A stretch of 64,000 nt of DNA from Noviherbaspirillum soli (GCF_015352955.1 NZ_JACYOX010000018.1:44687-108686); one strand, 5' to 3'; shown: positions 37,769-48,064, counted from the first letter of the stretch. The notes: a model not told the origin generated them from the letters alone. Made by a program: numbers and translations.

Positions 37769-37792
37769 CTGCGCCGTGAAAGGCAAGGACAG

Positions 37793-39130
37793 ATGGACAA
37801 GACAACTGCGCCGCCTCCGGTGGGCTTCGCTGAAGCATTCGCCTACTGGCTCAAGCTGGGCTTCATCAGCTTTGGCGGCCCGGCCGGGCAGATTGCACTG
37901 ATGCACACCGAACTGGTGGAACGACGGCGCTGGATTTCCGAGCAGCGCTTCCTGCATGCGCTCAACTACTGCATGCTGCTGCCGGGACCGGAAGCCACCC
38001 AGCTGGCGATCTACATCGGCTGGCTGATGCATCGCACCTGGGGCGGCATCATCGCCGGGGTGCTGTTCGTGCTGCCTTCGCTGTTGATCCTGATTCTGCT
38101 GTCATGGATTTACCTGGCCTTTGGCAATCTGCCGGTGGTGGCCGGCGTGCTGTATGGCATCAAGCCGGCGGTGGTGGCGATCGTGCTCGCCGCCGCGTGG
38201 CGCATCGGCAGCCGGTCCCTGAAGAATGGCTGGCTGGTCGGCATCGCAGTGGCTGCCCTGGTGGCCATCGCGGTGCTGCGCCTGCCCTTTCCGGTCATCG
38301 TGCTTTCGGCGGCGCTGGCAGGCATGGTCGGCGGCCGGGTGCTGCCGGCAAAGTTCCAGCCTGGCGGCGGGCATGGCTCGGGTGCTCAGGCCAGCTACGG
38401 GCCGGCAATCATCGACGATACGACGCCGCCGCCGGCACATGCGCGCTACAGCGGCCCGCATCTGGCAAAGCTGCTTGCGGCCGGCATCGGCATCGGCATC
38501 CTGGCCTGGCTTGCGCTGGCGCTGCTGTACGGCCGCCAGGCGCCGCTGGCCCAGATGGGCTGGTTCTTCACCAAGGCCGCGATGCTGACCTTCGGCGGCG
38601 CCTATGCGGTGCTGCCTTATGTCTACCAGGGCGGCGTGGAAACCTATCACTGGCTGACCGCGACGCAAATGATCGATGGCCTGGCGCTGGGTGAGACCAC
38701 GCCCGGTCCGCTGATCATGATCGTTGCCTTCGTCGGCTTCGTCGGTGGCTGGACCAAGGCGCTGTTCGGCCCGGAACACCTGCTGCTGGCCGGCGCCGCG
38801 GCGGCCTGCGTGACGACCTTCTTCACCTTCCTGCCTTCCTTCATCTTCATCCTGGCCGGCGGGCCGCTGGTGGAATCGACGCGCGGCGACATCCGCCTCA
38901 CCGCGCCGCTGACCGCAATTTCTGCCGCCGTGGTCGGCGTGGTGATCAGCCTGGCGCTGTTCTTCGCCTGGCATGTATTCCGGCTCGACCTGCCGCCGCT
39001 GCGCTGGGACTGGGCGGCAATCGCAATCAGCGCGCTTGCCCTGCTGGCGCTGGTGCGGTACAAGGCCGATACCATCAAGCTGATCCTTGCATGTGCGGTA
39101 GCAGGCCTCGTGGTATCGTACCTGCGTTAA
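37793..39130 (+). CDS. ChrA-type chromate/anion transporter
   Basis: Inner-membrane transporter of 445 residues with two homologous halves, each opening with a ChrA motif. These are [20 protein letters not shown] (N-half) and [20 protein letters not shown] (C-half); PGPEATQL and TTPGPLIM are the matching second motifs. The long bidomain form exports chromate in known members, but many family members have no tested substrate. No chrB regulator is nearby. I chose ATG 37793 because the ChrA domain begins 15 residues later; the frame upstream runs through the rne terminator and is not real. Confidence 0.9.
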   Translation: MDKTTAPPPVGFAEAFAYWLKLGFISFGGPAGQIALMHTELVERRRWISEQRFLHALNYCMLLPGPEATQLAIYIGWLMHRTWGGIIAGVLFVLPSLLILILLSWIYLAFGNLPVVAGVLYGIKPAVVAIVLAAAWRIGSRSLKNGWLVGIAVAALVAIAVLRLPFPVIVLSAALAGMVGGRVLPAKFQPGGGHGSGAQASYGPAIIDDTTPPPAHARYSGPHLAKLLAAGIGIGILAWLALALLYGRQAPLAQMGWFFTKAAMLTFGGAYAVLPYVYQGGVETYHWLTATQMIDGLALGETTPGPLIMIVAFVGFVGGWTKALFGPEHLLLAGAAAACVTTFFTFLPSFIFILAGGPLVESTRGDIRLTAPLTAISAAVVGVVISLALFFAWHVFRLDLPPLRWDWAAIAISALALLALVRYKADTIKLILACAVAGLVVSYLR

Positions 39131-39198
39131 GGGTCGGGCCATACGACCGGCCGCCCATGTCAATAGAGTGCAACCGAGCTGAACCTGAACCGCCTGCC

Positions 39199-40317
39199 AT
39201 GTCATCCAGAATCATTCCCGTCGCCGACTACCGCAGCCTGCCATCGGCGCCGCGCATCCCCGCCAGCCTGGAGCAGCCCAGCGGCCTGCTGAGCGACAGC
39301 CTGGCGCGTCCGCTGCGCGACCTGCGCATCTCGGTCACCGATCGCTGCAACTTCCGCTGCGTCTACTGCATGCCCAAGGAAGTGTTCGACAAGGACTACG
39401 CCTTCCTGCCGCACAGCGCGCTGCTGTCCTTCGAGGAGATCACCCGGGTGGCCAGCCTGTTCGTCGCCCACGGCGTGGAAAAGATCAGGCTGACCGGCGG
39501 CGAACCGCTGCTGCGCAAGAACCTGGAAAACCTGGTGGCCATGCTGCGCGCGCTGAAGACGCCTGACGGCCGCGAACTCGACCTGACCCTGACCACCAAC
39601 GGCTCGCTGCTGGCGCGCAAGGCGCAGGCACTGAAGGATGCCGGGCTGAACCGGGTCACGGTATCGCTCGACGCGCTCGACGATGCCGTGTTCCGGCGCA
39701 TGAACGATGTCGATTTCTCGGTCTCGGACGTGCTGCACGGCATCGAGGCGGCCCATCGTGTCGGGCTTGGCCCGGTCAAGGTCAACATGGTGGTCAAGGG
39801 CGGCATGAACGACCAGGAAATCGTGCCGATGGCGCGCCACTTCAAGGGCAGTCCGACCATACTGCGCTTCATCGAATACATGGACGTGGGCGCCTCCAAC
39901 GGCTGGAAGATGGACGAAGTGATTCCCTCGGCCGAGGTGGTGCGCCGCATTTCCGAAGTGATGCCGCTGCAGCCGGTCGACCCGAACTACAGCGGCGAGA
40001 CGGCGGCGCGCTGGCGCTATGCGGACGGCGGCGGCGAGGTGGGCATGATCTCCAGCGTGACCCAGGCCTTCTGCCATGACTGCACGCGGGCCCGGCTGTC
40101 GACCGAGGGCAAGCTCTATACCTGCCTGTTCGCCACCAGCGGCCACGACCTGCGCGCCCTGCTGCGCGCCGGGCACAGCGACCAGGAGATCTCCAGCGCG
40201 GTGGCGCAGGTCTGGCGCGCCCGCGGCGACCGTTACTCCGAGCTGCGCACCGGCAGCACCGAAGGGCTGGCGCAAGGCCAGCGCAAGAAAGTTGAAATGT
40301 CCTATATAGGCGGATAA
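39199..40317 (+). CDS. moaA: GTP 3',8-cyclase (molybdenum cofactor step 1)
   Basis: Radical-SAM enzyme of 372 residues that converts GTP to 3',8-cyclo-GTP with MoaC as partner. The SAM cluster motif is CNFRCVYC (C-x3-C-x2-C), and the C-terminal second [4Fe-4S] site is [18 protein letters not shown]. The last residues are GG, which is required for activity in the family. The N-terminus before the cluster is about 30 residues longer than in enteric MoaA. A start at 39157 is also possible. The stop is three bases before moeA, so both are co-translated. Confidence 0.96.
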   Translation: MSSRIIPVADYRSLPSAPRIPASLEQPSGLLSDSLARPLRDLRISVTDRCNFRCVYCMPKEVFDKDYAFLPHSALLSFEEITRVASLFVAHGVEKIRLTGGEPLLRKNLENLVAMLRALKTPDGRELDLTLTTNGSLLARKAQALKDAGLNRVTVSLDALDDAVFRRMNDVDFSVSDVLHGIEAAHRVGLGPVKVNMVVKGGMNDQEIVPMARHFKGSPTILRFIEYMDVGASNGWKMDEVIPSAEVVRRISEVMPLQPVDPNYSGETAARWRYADGGGEVGMISSVTQAFCHDCTRARLSTEGKLYTCLFATSGHDLRALLRAGHSDQEISSAVAQVWRARGDRYSELRTGSTEGLAQGQRKKVEMSYIGG

Positions 40318-40320
40318 AAA

Positions 40321-41640
40321 GTGTCGATCAACCAAACACCACCCCCTGATCACTCTACCCACCCTACCCTCGACCAGGTCGTCAGCTGCCTGTCCGGCTA
40401 TGATCCCGATGCCCTGCCGGTGGCGCAGGCCCAGCAGATCATCCGCAGTTTCGTGCTGCCGCTGCATGCGGTCGAGAAGGTCGCCATCCGCAGCGCCCTC
40501 GACCGGGTGCTGGCGGCCGACATCGTCTCGCCGATCAATGTGCCGGCCCATGACAATTCCGCGATGGATGGCTATGCCTTCGCCAGCGCCGAGCTGGCGG
40601 GCGACGCGCCGCTGTCGCTCAGGGTGGTGGGCACCTCCTATGCCGGCCGCGCCCACGACGGCCCGGTCGGTCCGGGCGAATGCGTGCGCATCATGACCGG
40701 CGCGGTGATGCCCGAGGGTTGCGACACCGTGGTGCCGCAGGAATTCACCAGCCAGTCCGACACCGCCAGCGTGATGCTGCCGCCCAATGTGGTGCGCGCG
40801 GGGGACAACCGCCGGCTGGCCGGGGAAGATTTGACGGCCGGCCAGCCCGCGCTGGCAAAAGGCAAGATCCTGCGGCCGGCCGACCTAGGCCTGCTGGCCT
40901 CGCTCGGCGTGGCCGAGGTGCCGGTGCAGCGCCGGCTGCGGGTCGCCTTCTTTTCCACCGGCGATGAATTGCGCTCGATCGGCGAGCCGCTCGACGAAGG
41001 CTGCGTCTACGACAGCAACCGCTATACGCTCTACGGCATGCTCAAGCGCCTGGGCTGCGACATCATCGACATGGGCGTGGTGGCCGACGATCCGGCCGCG
41101 CTGGAAGCCGCATTCCGCTCGGCCTGCGAGAATGCCGACGCCATCATCACCTCCGGCGGCGTGTCGGTCGGCGCGGCCGACTACACCAAGCAGATGATGG
41201 CCCAGCTGGGCGATGTGACCTTCTGGAAGATCGGCATGCGTCCCGGCCGGCCGATGGCCTTCGGGAAGATCCATTCCGCCGGGCACAGCGCCTATCTGTT
41301 CGGCCTGCCCGGCAATCCGGTGGCGGTGATGGTGACCTTCTACTTCTTTGCGCGCGAGGCGCTGCTCCACATGATGGGCGCGCAGGTGCCGCCGCTGCCG
41401 CTGTTCGCGGTCCGCTCGCAGGGTGCGATCCGCAAGAAGCCGGGCCGTACCGAATACCAGCGCGGCATCCTGTCGGTGGCTGCCGATGGCAGCCGCGAGG
41501 TGCGCATCACCGGCGCCCAGGGCTCCGGCATCCTGCGTTCGATGTCCGAGGCCAACTGCATGGTGGTGCTGGGCCATGAACAGGGCAATGTGCAGGCGGG
41601 CGACATGGTCGAGGTGCTGCCGTTCGAGGGACTGCTGTAG
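40321..41640 (+). CDS. moeA: Molybdopterin molybdotransferase
   Basis: Inserts molybdate into adenylated molybdopterin. The 439-residue protein starts with GTG 40321, directly behind moaA. The four-domain MoeA pattern is clear: DNSAMDGYAF and GECVRIMTGAVMPEGCDTVV in the N-terminal part, and FFSTGDELRSIGE and ITSGGVSVGAADYTKQM in the MogA-like domain. Then come LFGLPGNPVAVMVTF and the C-terminal beta domain. Only moaA and moeA are here; the other Moco genes must be elsewhere. Confidence 0.95.
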   Translation: MSINQTPPPDHSTHPTLDQVVSCLSGYDPDALPVAQAQQIIRSFVLPLHAVEKVAIRSALDRVLAADIVSPINVPAHDNSAMDGYAFASAELAGDAPLSLRVVGTSYAGRAHDGPVGPGECVRIMTGAVMPEGCDTVVPQEFTSQSDTASVMLPPNVVRAGDNRRLAGEDLTAGQPALAKGKILRPADLGLLASLGVAEVPVQRRLRVAFFSTGDELRSIGEPLDEGCVYDSNRYTLYGMLKRLGCDIIDMGVVADDPAALEAAFRSACENADAIITSGGVSVGAADYTKQMMAQLGDVTFWKIGMRPGRPMAFGKIHSAGHSAYLFGLPGNPVAVMVTFYFFAREALLHMMGAQVPPLPLFAVRSQGAIRKKPGRTEYQRGILSVAADGSREVRITGAQGSGILRSMSEANCMVVLGHEQGNVQAGDMVEVLPFEGLL

Positions 41641-41680
41641 GCGGCCGGAACCTTATGCCGGTTGGCGGCTCAGAATTGGC

Positions 41681-42049
41681 ATGATGAAAAAAATCCTGCC
41701 GGCCCTGCTGTGGGCAGGCTTCTGCACCGCCGCATTGGCACAGGCCGATGCGTCTGCTCAGCCGGATCAGTCCAGTCAGTTGAATCAGCCTGATGCCGAG
41801 CGGGCCGTCCCCGCGCCGCAAAACCGGCACCAGGCCGACGAACGTGAACGGCAAGGCAGCTTCCCAAGGTTGCCGCCACCGTCGCCTGAACGGGCTGAAA
41901 CAGGCGCAATCAATCCCGCCACCGGGCAATACTATCCCCCTGCCGGCAATGGCGACGTGATCAACCCGGCAACCGGCGAACGCTACCTCGGCATTCCGGG
42001 CGGCTATGTCAACCCCAACACCGGCGAACTGATGCCGCGTATCAGGTAA
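41681..42049 (+). CDS. Exported small protein with three NPxTG repeats
   Basis: A 122-residue protein of unknown role with a clear signal peptide (cut near AALAQA). The middle is Gln/Asp/Pro-rich and probably unfolded. The C-terminal third holds three copies of a short unit: INPATGQYYP, INPATGERYL and VNPNTGELMP. Such [IV]NPxTGxxY repeats occur in short periplasmic proteins of Burkholderiales without known function. It lies 40 bases behind moeA and may ride on its transcript. The start may be the first or second of two adjacent ATG codons. Confidence 0.75.
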   Translation: MMKKILPALLWAGFCTAALAQADASAQPDQSSQLNQPDAERAVPAPQNRHQADERERQGSFPRLPPPSPERAETGAINPATGQYYPPAGNGDVINPATGERYLGIPGGYVNPNTGELMPRIR

Positions 42050-42174
42050 TCGTCCTCCGGGGCAAAACCCGCTTGCCCTTATACGATAAACCTCATACTT
42101 TCCAGCTGACTTATTTGTGCGATATCAAGACATTCGTTCGTCAATAATTCGCCATTCAGGCGTATATTGAAGGC

Positions 42175-42256
42175 GTCGATTGAAATCGACATCCGTTTTT
42201 AGGCATCGTGCCTAAATCCCCTGCGACCCGCTCCAGCCTTGGCTGCGCGGGTCGCA
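42175..42256. repeat. Three consecutive hairpins between convergent genes
   Basis: In 82 bases there are three good inverted repeats. They are GTCGATT/AATCGAC (42175-42190), TTTAGGCA/TGCCTAAA with loop TCG (42198-42216), and TGCGACCCGC/GCGGGTCGCA (42222-42256). A T-run of five lies between the first two. They lie between the plus-strand small protein gene and the minus-strand DUF3455 gene, so bidirectional termination is the simple reading; a small structured RNA is possible. Confidence 0.6.
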
Positions 42257-42275
42257 TCACATTGGGCAACTGGAA

Positions 42276-42824
42276 TCAGGCTGGCTTGTAGAACACGTAA
42301 TCCGCCTGGTACTTCACGGTTTTCTTCATGCCGGCCATGGCTTCGCCGCAGGCATCCATGGGCGCGACGCCCCCCATGGTGTTAAGGCGCTGGATATAGC
42401 TCACGCCGCTCATGGCGCCATTGCCGGTTGCGGGGCCGGCCTGCACCAGTTGCAGCGGGATCGCGCCGGCATTCGGCGACGGCGCCACCGCCAGCTGCTT
42501 TCCGCCGACCTTGCTGCCGTCGGCCGCTTCCCAGGTCGGGCCGCCGTAGTACTTGCCGACCATCTTCCGGTTCATGTCGTAGAGCATCGCATCCGGGCCG
42601 GTGAAGACCCATTCCCACTGGCCGGGCATGCCAGCCCTGGCCCGGCATTCATAGGTCAGCTCGCCCATGCCGGTCGTCATCATCGCCACCTTGTGGCCGG
42701 CCGGAACGGTGACCGCTGCGGGCGCGACAGGCGTTTTCATGTCGCTCATCATTGCCGGGGTGGAACAGGCGGCAAGCGTCCATGCCGCCATGCCTGCCGC
42801 TGCCGCTTTCAATGCGTGTTTCAT
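42276..42824 (-). CDS. DUF3455 lipoprotein
   Basis: A 182-residue predicted lipoprotein (lipobox TLAAC) of the DUF3455 family. Typical parts are VTVPAGHKVAMMTTGMGEL, YECRA, WEWVFTGPDAMLYDMN, the YGGPTWEAADGSKV core and VSYIQRLNTMGGVAP at the end. The function is not known. It ends toward the three-hairpin region; the MCP gene lies 89 bases upstream on the same strand. Confidence 0.85.
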   Translation of the reverse strand: MKHALKAAAAGMAAWTLAACSTPAMMSDMKTPVAPAAVTVPAGHKVAMMTTGMGELTYECRARAGMPGQWEWVFTGPDAMLYDMNRKMVGKYYGGPTWEAADGSKVGGKQLAVAPSPNAGAIPLQLVQAGPATGNGAMSGVSYIQRLNTMGGVAPMDACGEAMAGMKKTVKYQADYVFYKPA

Positions 42825-42913
42825 TCATGCCTCCGTGGAAAAAAGGGAAATTGCGCAACTGCCCTCTTTCTACGGCGCGCCGGGCGAAACGGATTCAAAC
42901 CGTCATCAATCTT

Positions 42914-44332
42914 TCATGCCAGACGGAAGGCGGCCACCGCCTGGCCCAGCAGTTGCACCTGCTGCTGCATGCTGGCCGCGGCCGCCTCGGCCTGCTGCAC
43001 CAGTGCGGCATTGTCGCGGGTGCCGCGGTCCATCTCGGCGATGGCGTCATTGACGCCGGCAATACCGGTGGCCTGTCCATGGCTGGCGGCCACGATGCGG
43101 GCCATGATGGCGGCCACTTCCTGCACCGCCCTGACGATGTCCTCCATGGTGCGCCCGGCCTGCCCGGCGAGGGTGTCGCCGGCATCGACCGCGGCGACCG
43201 AATCGTGAATCAGGGTTGCGATTTCGCGGGCGGCGGCGGCCGAGCGCTGCGCCAGGCCGCGCACTTCCGAGGCCACCACCGCGAAGCCGCGGCCCTGCTC
43301 TCCGGCTCGGGCTGCTTCCACCGCCGCGTTCAGCGCCAGGATGTTGGTCTGGAAGGCAATGCCGTCGATTACGGCGATGATGTCGACGATGCGCCGCGAA
43401 CGGGCGCGGATTGCTTCCATCGAATCGATCATCTGCTCCACCACCCGGCCGCCACGCTCTGCCACATCGGCGGCGCCGGCGGCCAGGTTGCTGGCCTGGC
43501 GGGCGTCGGCATCGTTGTCCTTCACGGCCACGGTCAGCTGCGCCATCGCCTCCGCTGTCTGGCGCAGCCCGTCGGACTGGCTGCCAGTGCGGCGCGACAG
43601 GTCGGCATTGCCATTGGCAATCGCATGCGAGGCTTGGGCAATCGCCTCGGTGCCGGCATGCACGACCGCCACGGCATCGCGCAGCGTGGTCATCATGCCT
43701 TCCAGCACCCGTCCGCCGTCGCTCAGCGCGGCGGTGGGTGTCGCCGCCAGGGTGATACGGCCGTCGCCGGAGGCATTGACCTGATCCAGCCGCGCGTTCA
43801 ATTCCACCGCCTGTACCGCTTCACGATTGAGCAGCAGCGACAGATAGGACAGCACCACCGTCTCGGCCACGACATAGGCGGCATGCGCAAGCACCCGACC
43901 CAGGCCGGTTTCGGTAAAGCAAAGCACGCCAAAGCCCCACTCCTGCAGGTAGTTGAAGCTCAGGTGATGCACGGCAATGACCGCGGCGCCGACCACGATC
44001 ACCGACCAGTCGCGGTAGCAGAGGAGAAAGGCCAGCAGCACGAAGATGCCGAAATGGAGCTCGGCCGTGCCGGCGGACTGGTGGATATGCAGGGCTGAAA
44101 ATACCATCAGCGCCGTCGCCACCGCATACCGGCTGGCGCGGGAGCCGGGCACCAGAAGGATGGCGGCGGTGGGGCCGATCGCGGCCGGCAGTCCGATCGC
44201 CAGCGCCCAGCCCAGCGTATCGTGCCAGGCTGCCAGTGCCAGCGCCATGACGAACATGGCCCAGATCACGGGCAGCATCAGACGGTCAGCCTGGCTGTAT
44301 ATCTTGCGCATCCGTAATGCCTGTTCATTCAT
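42914..44332 (-). CDS. Methyl-accepting chemotaxis protein without periplasmic sensor domain
   Basis: A 472-residue MCP. The N-terminal third has six hydrophobic segments (about residues 17-190) and no large periplasmic domain, so it probably senses a membrane or intracellular signal. The C-terminal signalling domain has the conserved hairpin tip [19 protein letters not shown], and helices with many Ala/Gln/Glu methylation-type sites follow. The start is ATG 44332, with AAGGA ten bases before it; the longer frame upstream has no membrane logic. It is divergent from the AraC-type regulator. No che genes are in the window. Confidence 0.9.
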   Translation of the reverse strand: MNEQALRMRKIYSQADRLMLPVIWAMFVMALALAAWHDTLGWALAIGLPAAIGPTAAILLVPGSRASRYAVATALMVFSALHIHQSAGTAELHFGIFVLLAFLLCYRDWSVIVVGAAVIAVHHLSFNYLQEWGFGVLCFTETGLGRVLAHAAYVVAETVVLSYLSLLLNREAVQAVELNARLDQVNASGDGRITLAATPTAALSDGGRVLEGMMTTLRDAVAVVHAGTEAIAQASHAIANGNADLSRRTGSQSDGLRQTAEAMAQLTVAVKDNDADARQASNLAAGAADVAERGGRVVEQMIDSMEAIRARSRRIVDIIAVIDGIAFQTNILALNAAVEAARAGEQGRGFAVVASEVRGLAQRSAAAAREIATLIHDSVAAVDAGDTLAGQAGRTMEDIVRAVQEVAAIMARIVAASHGQATGIAGVNDAIAEMDRGTRDNAALVQQAEAAAASMQQQVQLLGQAVAAFRLA

Positions 44333-44469
44333 GAATGAAATGTCCTTCAGATAGATTAAATTTCCTTGAAGAAATGCCGAAAACAGGGTTGGAGGATAGC
44401 GGACAAGTCTCGACGCGCCATATCCTCCCATCCCGAATTCATACTCTTTCGTCTCAGCACACAGCCATC

Positions 44470-45312
44470 ATGGACAGACTTTCCGAATTCCTGGACAGAA
44501 ATGTGTTCAACGCAACCGTTTTCTTCGACGGCCAGTTCTGCGGCGACAATCATTTCTCCGGCGCCAGCGCTCTGGGGCAGTTGCACGTGGTGCGCAGCGG
44601 CAAGGTGGTGGTGCATCATCGGGACCGGCCATCTCTCCATATCGATGAACCGGCCGTGCTGTTCTATCCGCGCGGACTGCAACATCATCTGGTGGTGCCG
44701 CCGGGGAGCGAGGTCAACCTGGTTTGCGCCAACCTGGCCCTTGAAAGCGAGGAGGCCCATGCGCCAACGCTGATGCTTCCGGACTGCCTGCATGTCCGCC
44801 TGGCCGACGCGCCCCTGCTGCACTGCACCCTGGAGCTGCTGGACAGTGAGGCGCGGGGCCAGCTCGGCGGCCGCCGGCTGATGCTGAACCGGCTGTGCGA
44901 AGTGCTGGTGGTGCAGCTGCTGCGGCATGCCCATTCGACAGGACAGCTCGAGCAGGATGCGCTGGCTGGCCTGTCCGACCCCGGCCTGGCGCGCGTGCTG
45001 GAAGCAGTGCAGCGCCAGCCGGCGCAGCCATGGCCTCTGGATGCGCTGGCGCGGATGGCTGGCATGTCGCGCAGCAAGTTCGCCAGCCATTTCCACAAGC
45101 AGGTCGGCATGCCGCCGGCGGAATACATCGCGCAACGCCGCATGAAACTGGCGCGGCAGCTGCTGCGCCAGCGCCTGCCGGTGGAGCAGGTGGCGATCCG
45201 GGTCGGCTACCAGACCCAGCCGGCCTTTTCCCGCGCTTTCATTACCCGGTTCGGCGTCTCGCCTTCGGCATGGATGCGTTCCAGACCGGATCAGCCAGGC
45301 ATCGCGGCATAG
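44470..45312 (+). CDS. AraC-family transcriptional regulator (cupin N-domain)
   Basis: A 280-residue regulator. The N-terminal cupin-type half (HVVRSGKVVVHH, then EPAVLFYPRGLQHHLVVPPG) may bind a ligand. The C-terminal double helix-turn-helix has LDALARMAGMSRSKFASHF and the second HTH EQVAIRVGYQTQPAFSRAF. The start is ATG 44470; the 137-base spacer to the divergent MCP would hold both promoters. The downstream PHA depolymerase gene is 70 bases away, so either neighbour may be a target. Confidence 0.9.
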   Translation: MDRLSEFLDRNVFNATVFFDGQFCGDNHFSGASALGQLHVVRSGKVVVHHRDRPSLHIDEPAVLFYPRGLQHHLVVPPGSEVNLVCANLALESEEAHAPTLMLPDCLHVRLADAPLLHCTLELLDSEARGQLGGRRLMLNRLCEVLVVQLLRHAHSTGQLEQDALAGLSDPGLARVLEAVQRQPAQPWPLDALARMAGMSRSKFASHFHKQVGMPPAEYIAQRRMKLARQLLRQRLPVEQVAIRVGYQTQPAFSRAFITRFGVSPSAWMRSRPDQPGIAA

Positions 45313-45382
45313 GAGAATCGCCGGGACCGGAACCCAATCGCATGCAGCCGGTCAGTACTGTTCCCCCCTTGAGGAGCAATGC

Positions 45383-46573
45383 ATGCCCTATCAGACCGAG
45401 CAGCCTGGAACCGGCCAGACAGCATTGAACTGGCTGACGCATCCGCCGGGACTGCGAACGCTCGCGGCGCTGCTGGAAACCACCTGCGGCGAGACGCTGC
45501 GGCAGCCACGGCCGCAATTCGGCCTGGCCGGCCTCAGCCTGGAAACGCCAGGCGGCAGCGTCACGGTGCAGGAAGAACTGGTGCTCGAGGCACCGTTCGG
45601 GCGGCTGCTGCGCTTTGGCGCCGGCACGCCGGACGCACCGCCGCTGCTGCTGGTGGCGCCGATGTCAGGGCATGCCGCCGCGCAGTTGCGCGACACCGTG
45701 CTGGGCCTGCTGCCGGACTATCAGGTGCATGTGACCGACTGGGCCGACGCCCGCGACGTGCCGCTGTCGGCCGGCGGCTTCGGCCTGGACGACTACATCG
45801 ACTATGTGCTGCGCTTCATGCGCGCCATCGGGCCTGGCGCGCACATGGTGGCGATCTGCCAGTCCTGCGTGCCGGCGCTGGCGGCGGCGGCCCTGCTGGC
45901 CGAAGACAGCGATCCGGGCCAGCCGCGCAGTCTGACGCTGATGGCAGGCCCGGTCGACGCCAGCATCCATCCCAGTCCGGTGAACCGCTTCGCCACCGGA
46001 GCGCCGCTGGCCTGGTTCGAGGAAGAGCTGATCAGCGTCGTACCGGCGTCGCTGCCGGGCGCCGGCCGCCGCGTCTATGGCGGCGCCATGCAACTGGTGG
46101 CATCGGTCGGCATGGAACAGCGGCGGCGCCTGGCATCGGTCGCCGCCGGTCTTGGCGATCCGCTGGTCTTCTGGCGGGCGATGCTGGACCTGGGCAGCGC
46201 CATGCCGCCGCAACAGCCGGTGCTGGACCTGGCCGCCGAATTCTATCTGGACAATCTCCACGAGGTTTTCCAACGCTGCGCGCTGGCCCGAGGCATGTTG
46301 CGGCATCGCGGCCGCCCGGTGCGACCGGAAAGCATACGCCACGGCACGCTGCTGACGGTGGAAGCGGCTTCGGACGAGATCTGCGGCGCCGGCCAGACCC
46401 GGGCCGCGCATGCGCTGTGCACCGGCCTGCCGGCGGCGGCCAGGCGGCATCTCGACGTCGAGGGCGCCACCCACCGGGATGTTTTTTCCGGGCCGCACTG
46501 GCGCGAGCAGGTACTGCCCGAGCTGCGCCGCATGCTGGCCTGCCCTCCCGAAGCGCGCCGGATGGCCGTGTAG
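45383..46573 (+). CDS. phaZ: Intracellular polyhydroxyalkanoate depolymerase
   Basis: Mobilises stored poly-3-hydroxybutyrate. The 396-residue alpha/beta-hydrolase has the PhaZ N-terminus (MPYQTEQ, NWLTHPPGL) and oxyanion region VAPMSGHAA. In place of the lipase Ser it has Cys159 in MVAICQSCVPAL. Known intracellular depolymerases of this type (Ralstonia PhaZ1) use a Cys-Asp-His triad. The matching acid is probably in VEAASDEICG and the histidine in EGATHRDVFSGPHW. GAGGAG sits before the ATG. No PHA synthase is in the window. Confidence 0.9.
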   Translation: MPYQTEQPGTGQTALNWLTHPPGLRTLAALLETTCGETLRQPRPQFGLAGLSLETPGGSVTVQEELVLEAPFGRLLRFGAGTPDAPPLLLVAPMSGHAAAQLRDTVLGLLPDYQVHVTDWADARDVPLSAGGFGLDDYIDYVLRFMRAIGPGAHMVAICQSCVPALAAAALLAEDSDPGQPRSLTLMAGPVDASIHPSPVNRFATGAPLAWFEEELISVVPASLPGAGRRVYGGAMQLVASVGMEQRRRLASVAAGLGDPLVFWRAMLDLGSAMPPQQPVLDLAAEFYLDNLHEVFQRCALARGMLRHRGRPVRPESIRHGTLLTVEAASDEICGAGQTRAAHALCTGLPAAARRHLDVEGATHRDVFSGPHWREQVLPELRRMLACPPEARRMAV

Positions 46574-46591
46574 CGCCGGCGGCGCGCCCGC

Positions 46592-48025
46592 TCAGGAAAC
46601 CATGCCGCGCCGCGGGAAGGGCCATTGCAGCGCGCCCTGCCAGGCGCCGGCCGCAACCGTCGCCGCATTCAGCACGCCATACACCACCAGCGCCAGCGCC
46701 TGCGCCGCGAACACCAGCGCCAGGCCGCCCCAGCGCAGCGCCAGCCAGCCGCCGACGGCGCCCACCGCCAGCCGCGCCAGGTTGGACAGCACGGGCCACT
46801 TGAGCCGGCCCGCGCCCTGGGAAGCGAAATACAGCGTCAGCCCCAGGCCGAAGAAACCGTAGAACGGTCCAACGGTGCGAAGGTAAAGGCTGCCGGCTTC
46901 CAGCATTGCGGGATCGGTATCGAACAGCCGCAGCCATGCCAGTGGAAAGGCTGCGGCCAGCAGACCGATCGCCTCGGTCAGGCCAAAGGCAATTGCCGCG
47001 CCCAGCCATGCCGCCTGCAGCGCGCGCTGGCGCTGGCCGCCGCCGATGCAGGTGCCGACCATGGCCACCAGCGGTCCGCCGAGGCCGAACACGAGCGGCA
47101 CCAGCAGGTATTCCAGCCGGGACGCGGTGCCGTAGCCGGCGATCGATGCGCTGCCGAAGCCGCCGACCAGCGATGTCGTCACCGCGATGGCGACATTGGT
47201 CGCCACGGTCGACACCGCGCCGGCCAGCCCGACGCGCAGGATGTCCCAGAACAGGGCGCGCCGGAAACGCAGGCCGCGCAGCCGTGGCCGCAGCAGGCTG
47301 CGCGACGACATCAGGTAAGCCACCAGCGCGATGGTGCCCAGCAGGTAATACAGCAGCAGCGCAATGGCGCCGCCGGCAATGCCCAGCGCCGGCACCGGCC
47401 CCCAGCCGAAGATCAGCAGCGGCGACAGCGGCACCAGCAGCACCGTGCCGGCACAGGTCACGAGCGCCGGCACGGCCATGTTGCCGGTGCCGCGCACCAC
47501 GGCCGCCAGCGCGTTGAACAGCCAGATCAGGGTGGCGCCGGCAAACACGCAGGAAGAATAGGTCAGCGCAGCGTCCAGCGCCGCGCCGCTGCCGCCCATT
47601 GCGCCATACAGCCAGCGCCCGCCCAAGAGCACCGCCAGCGTGAAGGTCAGGCCGAATCCGACAGCGATGGCGGCGCCATGCAGCACCAGCGCATTGGCGT
47701 CATCGTGCCGACGCCCGCCGATGGCGCGCGCAATGGACGACGCAATGCCGCCGCCCATGGCGCCGCCGGACATCATCTGCATCAGCATCACGGCGGGAAA
47801 CACCAGGGCCATGCCGGCCAGCGCGTCGGTGCCGAGCTTGCCGACGAACCAGGTTTCGATCAGCCCGGCCGCCGCCTGCGCGGCCATCACCGCGACATTC
47901 GGCGCGCCCAGGCGCAGCAGGGTCGGCACGATGGGCGCTTCCAGCAGCATGCGGGTGCGCGGATCGACGGCAGCCGACGCGGGTGGCGACGCAGCGGTTG
48001 CAATAGGGTCGGGCGATGGATTCAT
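46592..48025 (-). CDS. MATE family multidrug efflux transporter
   Basis: A 477-residue inner-membrane antiporter with 12 predicted membrane segments. The MATE halves start with LRLGAPNVAVMAAQAAAGLI (first) and FRRALFWDILRVGLAGAVST (second), and GKLGTDALAGMALVFP is typical. The Ala/Pro-rich N-terminus is cytoplasmic. It ends convergent to phaZ with only 18 bases between. A long near-palindrome lies about 40-70 bases upstream. Confidence 0.88.
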   Translation of the reverse strand: MNPSPDPIATAASPPASAAVDPRTRMLLEAPIVPTLLRLGAPNVAVMAAQAAAGLIETWFVGKLGTDALAGMALVFPAVMLMQMMSGGAMGGGIASSIARAIGGRRHDDANALVLHGAAIAVGFGLTFTLAVLLGGRWLYGAMGGSGAALDAALTYSSCVFAGATLIWLFNALAAVVRGTGNMAVPALVTCAGTVLLVPLSPLLIFGWGPVPALGIAGGAIALLLYYLLGTIALVAYLMSSRSLLRPRLRGLRFRRALFWDILRVGLAGAVSTVATNVAIAVTTSLVGGFGSASIAGYGTASRLEYLLVPLVFGLGGPLVAMVGTCIGGGQRQRALQAAWLGAAIAFGLTEAIGLLAAAFPLAWLRLFDTDPAMLEAGSLYLRTVGPFYGFFGLGLTLYFASQGAGRLKWPVLSNLARLAVGAVGGWLALRWGGLALVFAAQALALVVYGVLNAATVAAGAWQGALQWPFPRRGMVS

Positions 48026-48064
48026 GACGGCTCCAATGCGATGTCAGGGTGCCGCCACTATACT

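Noticed and set aside
37619..37792. N-terminal extension of the ChrA-type transporter in the same frame
   Set aside because: It runs through the post-rne hairpin and the intrinsic terminator and is not hydrophobic or conserved; ATG 37793 fits the domain.
34491..37838. A very long open frame (over 1100 codons) on the minus strand opposite rne
   Set aside because: It is the antisense shadow of a GC-rich gene: Arg/His/Gly-rich composition, no domain, no ribosome-binding site, and rne itself is unmistakable on the plus strand.
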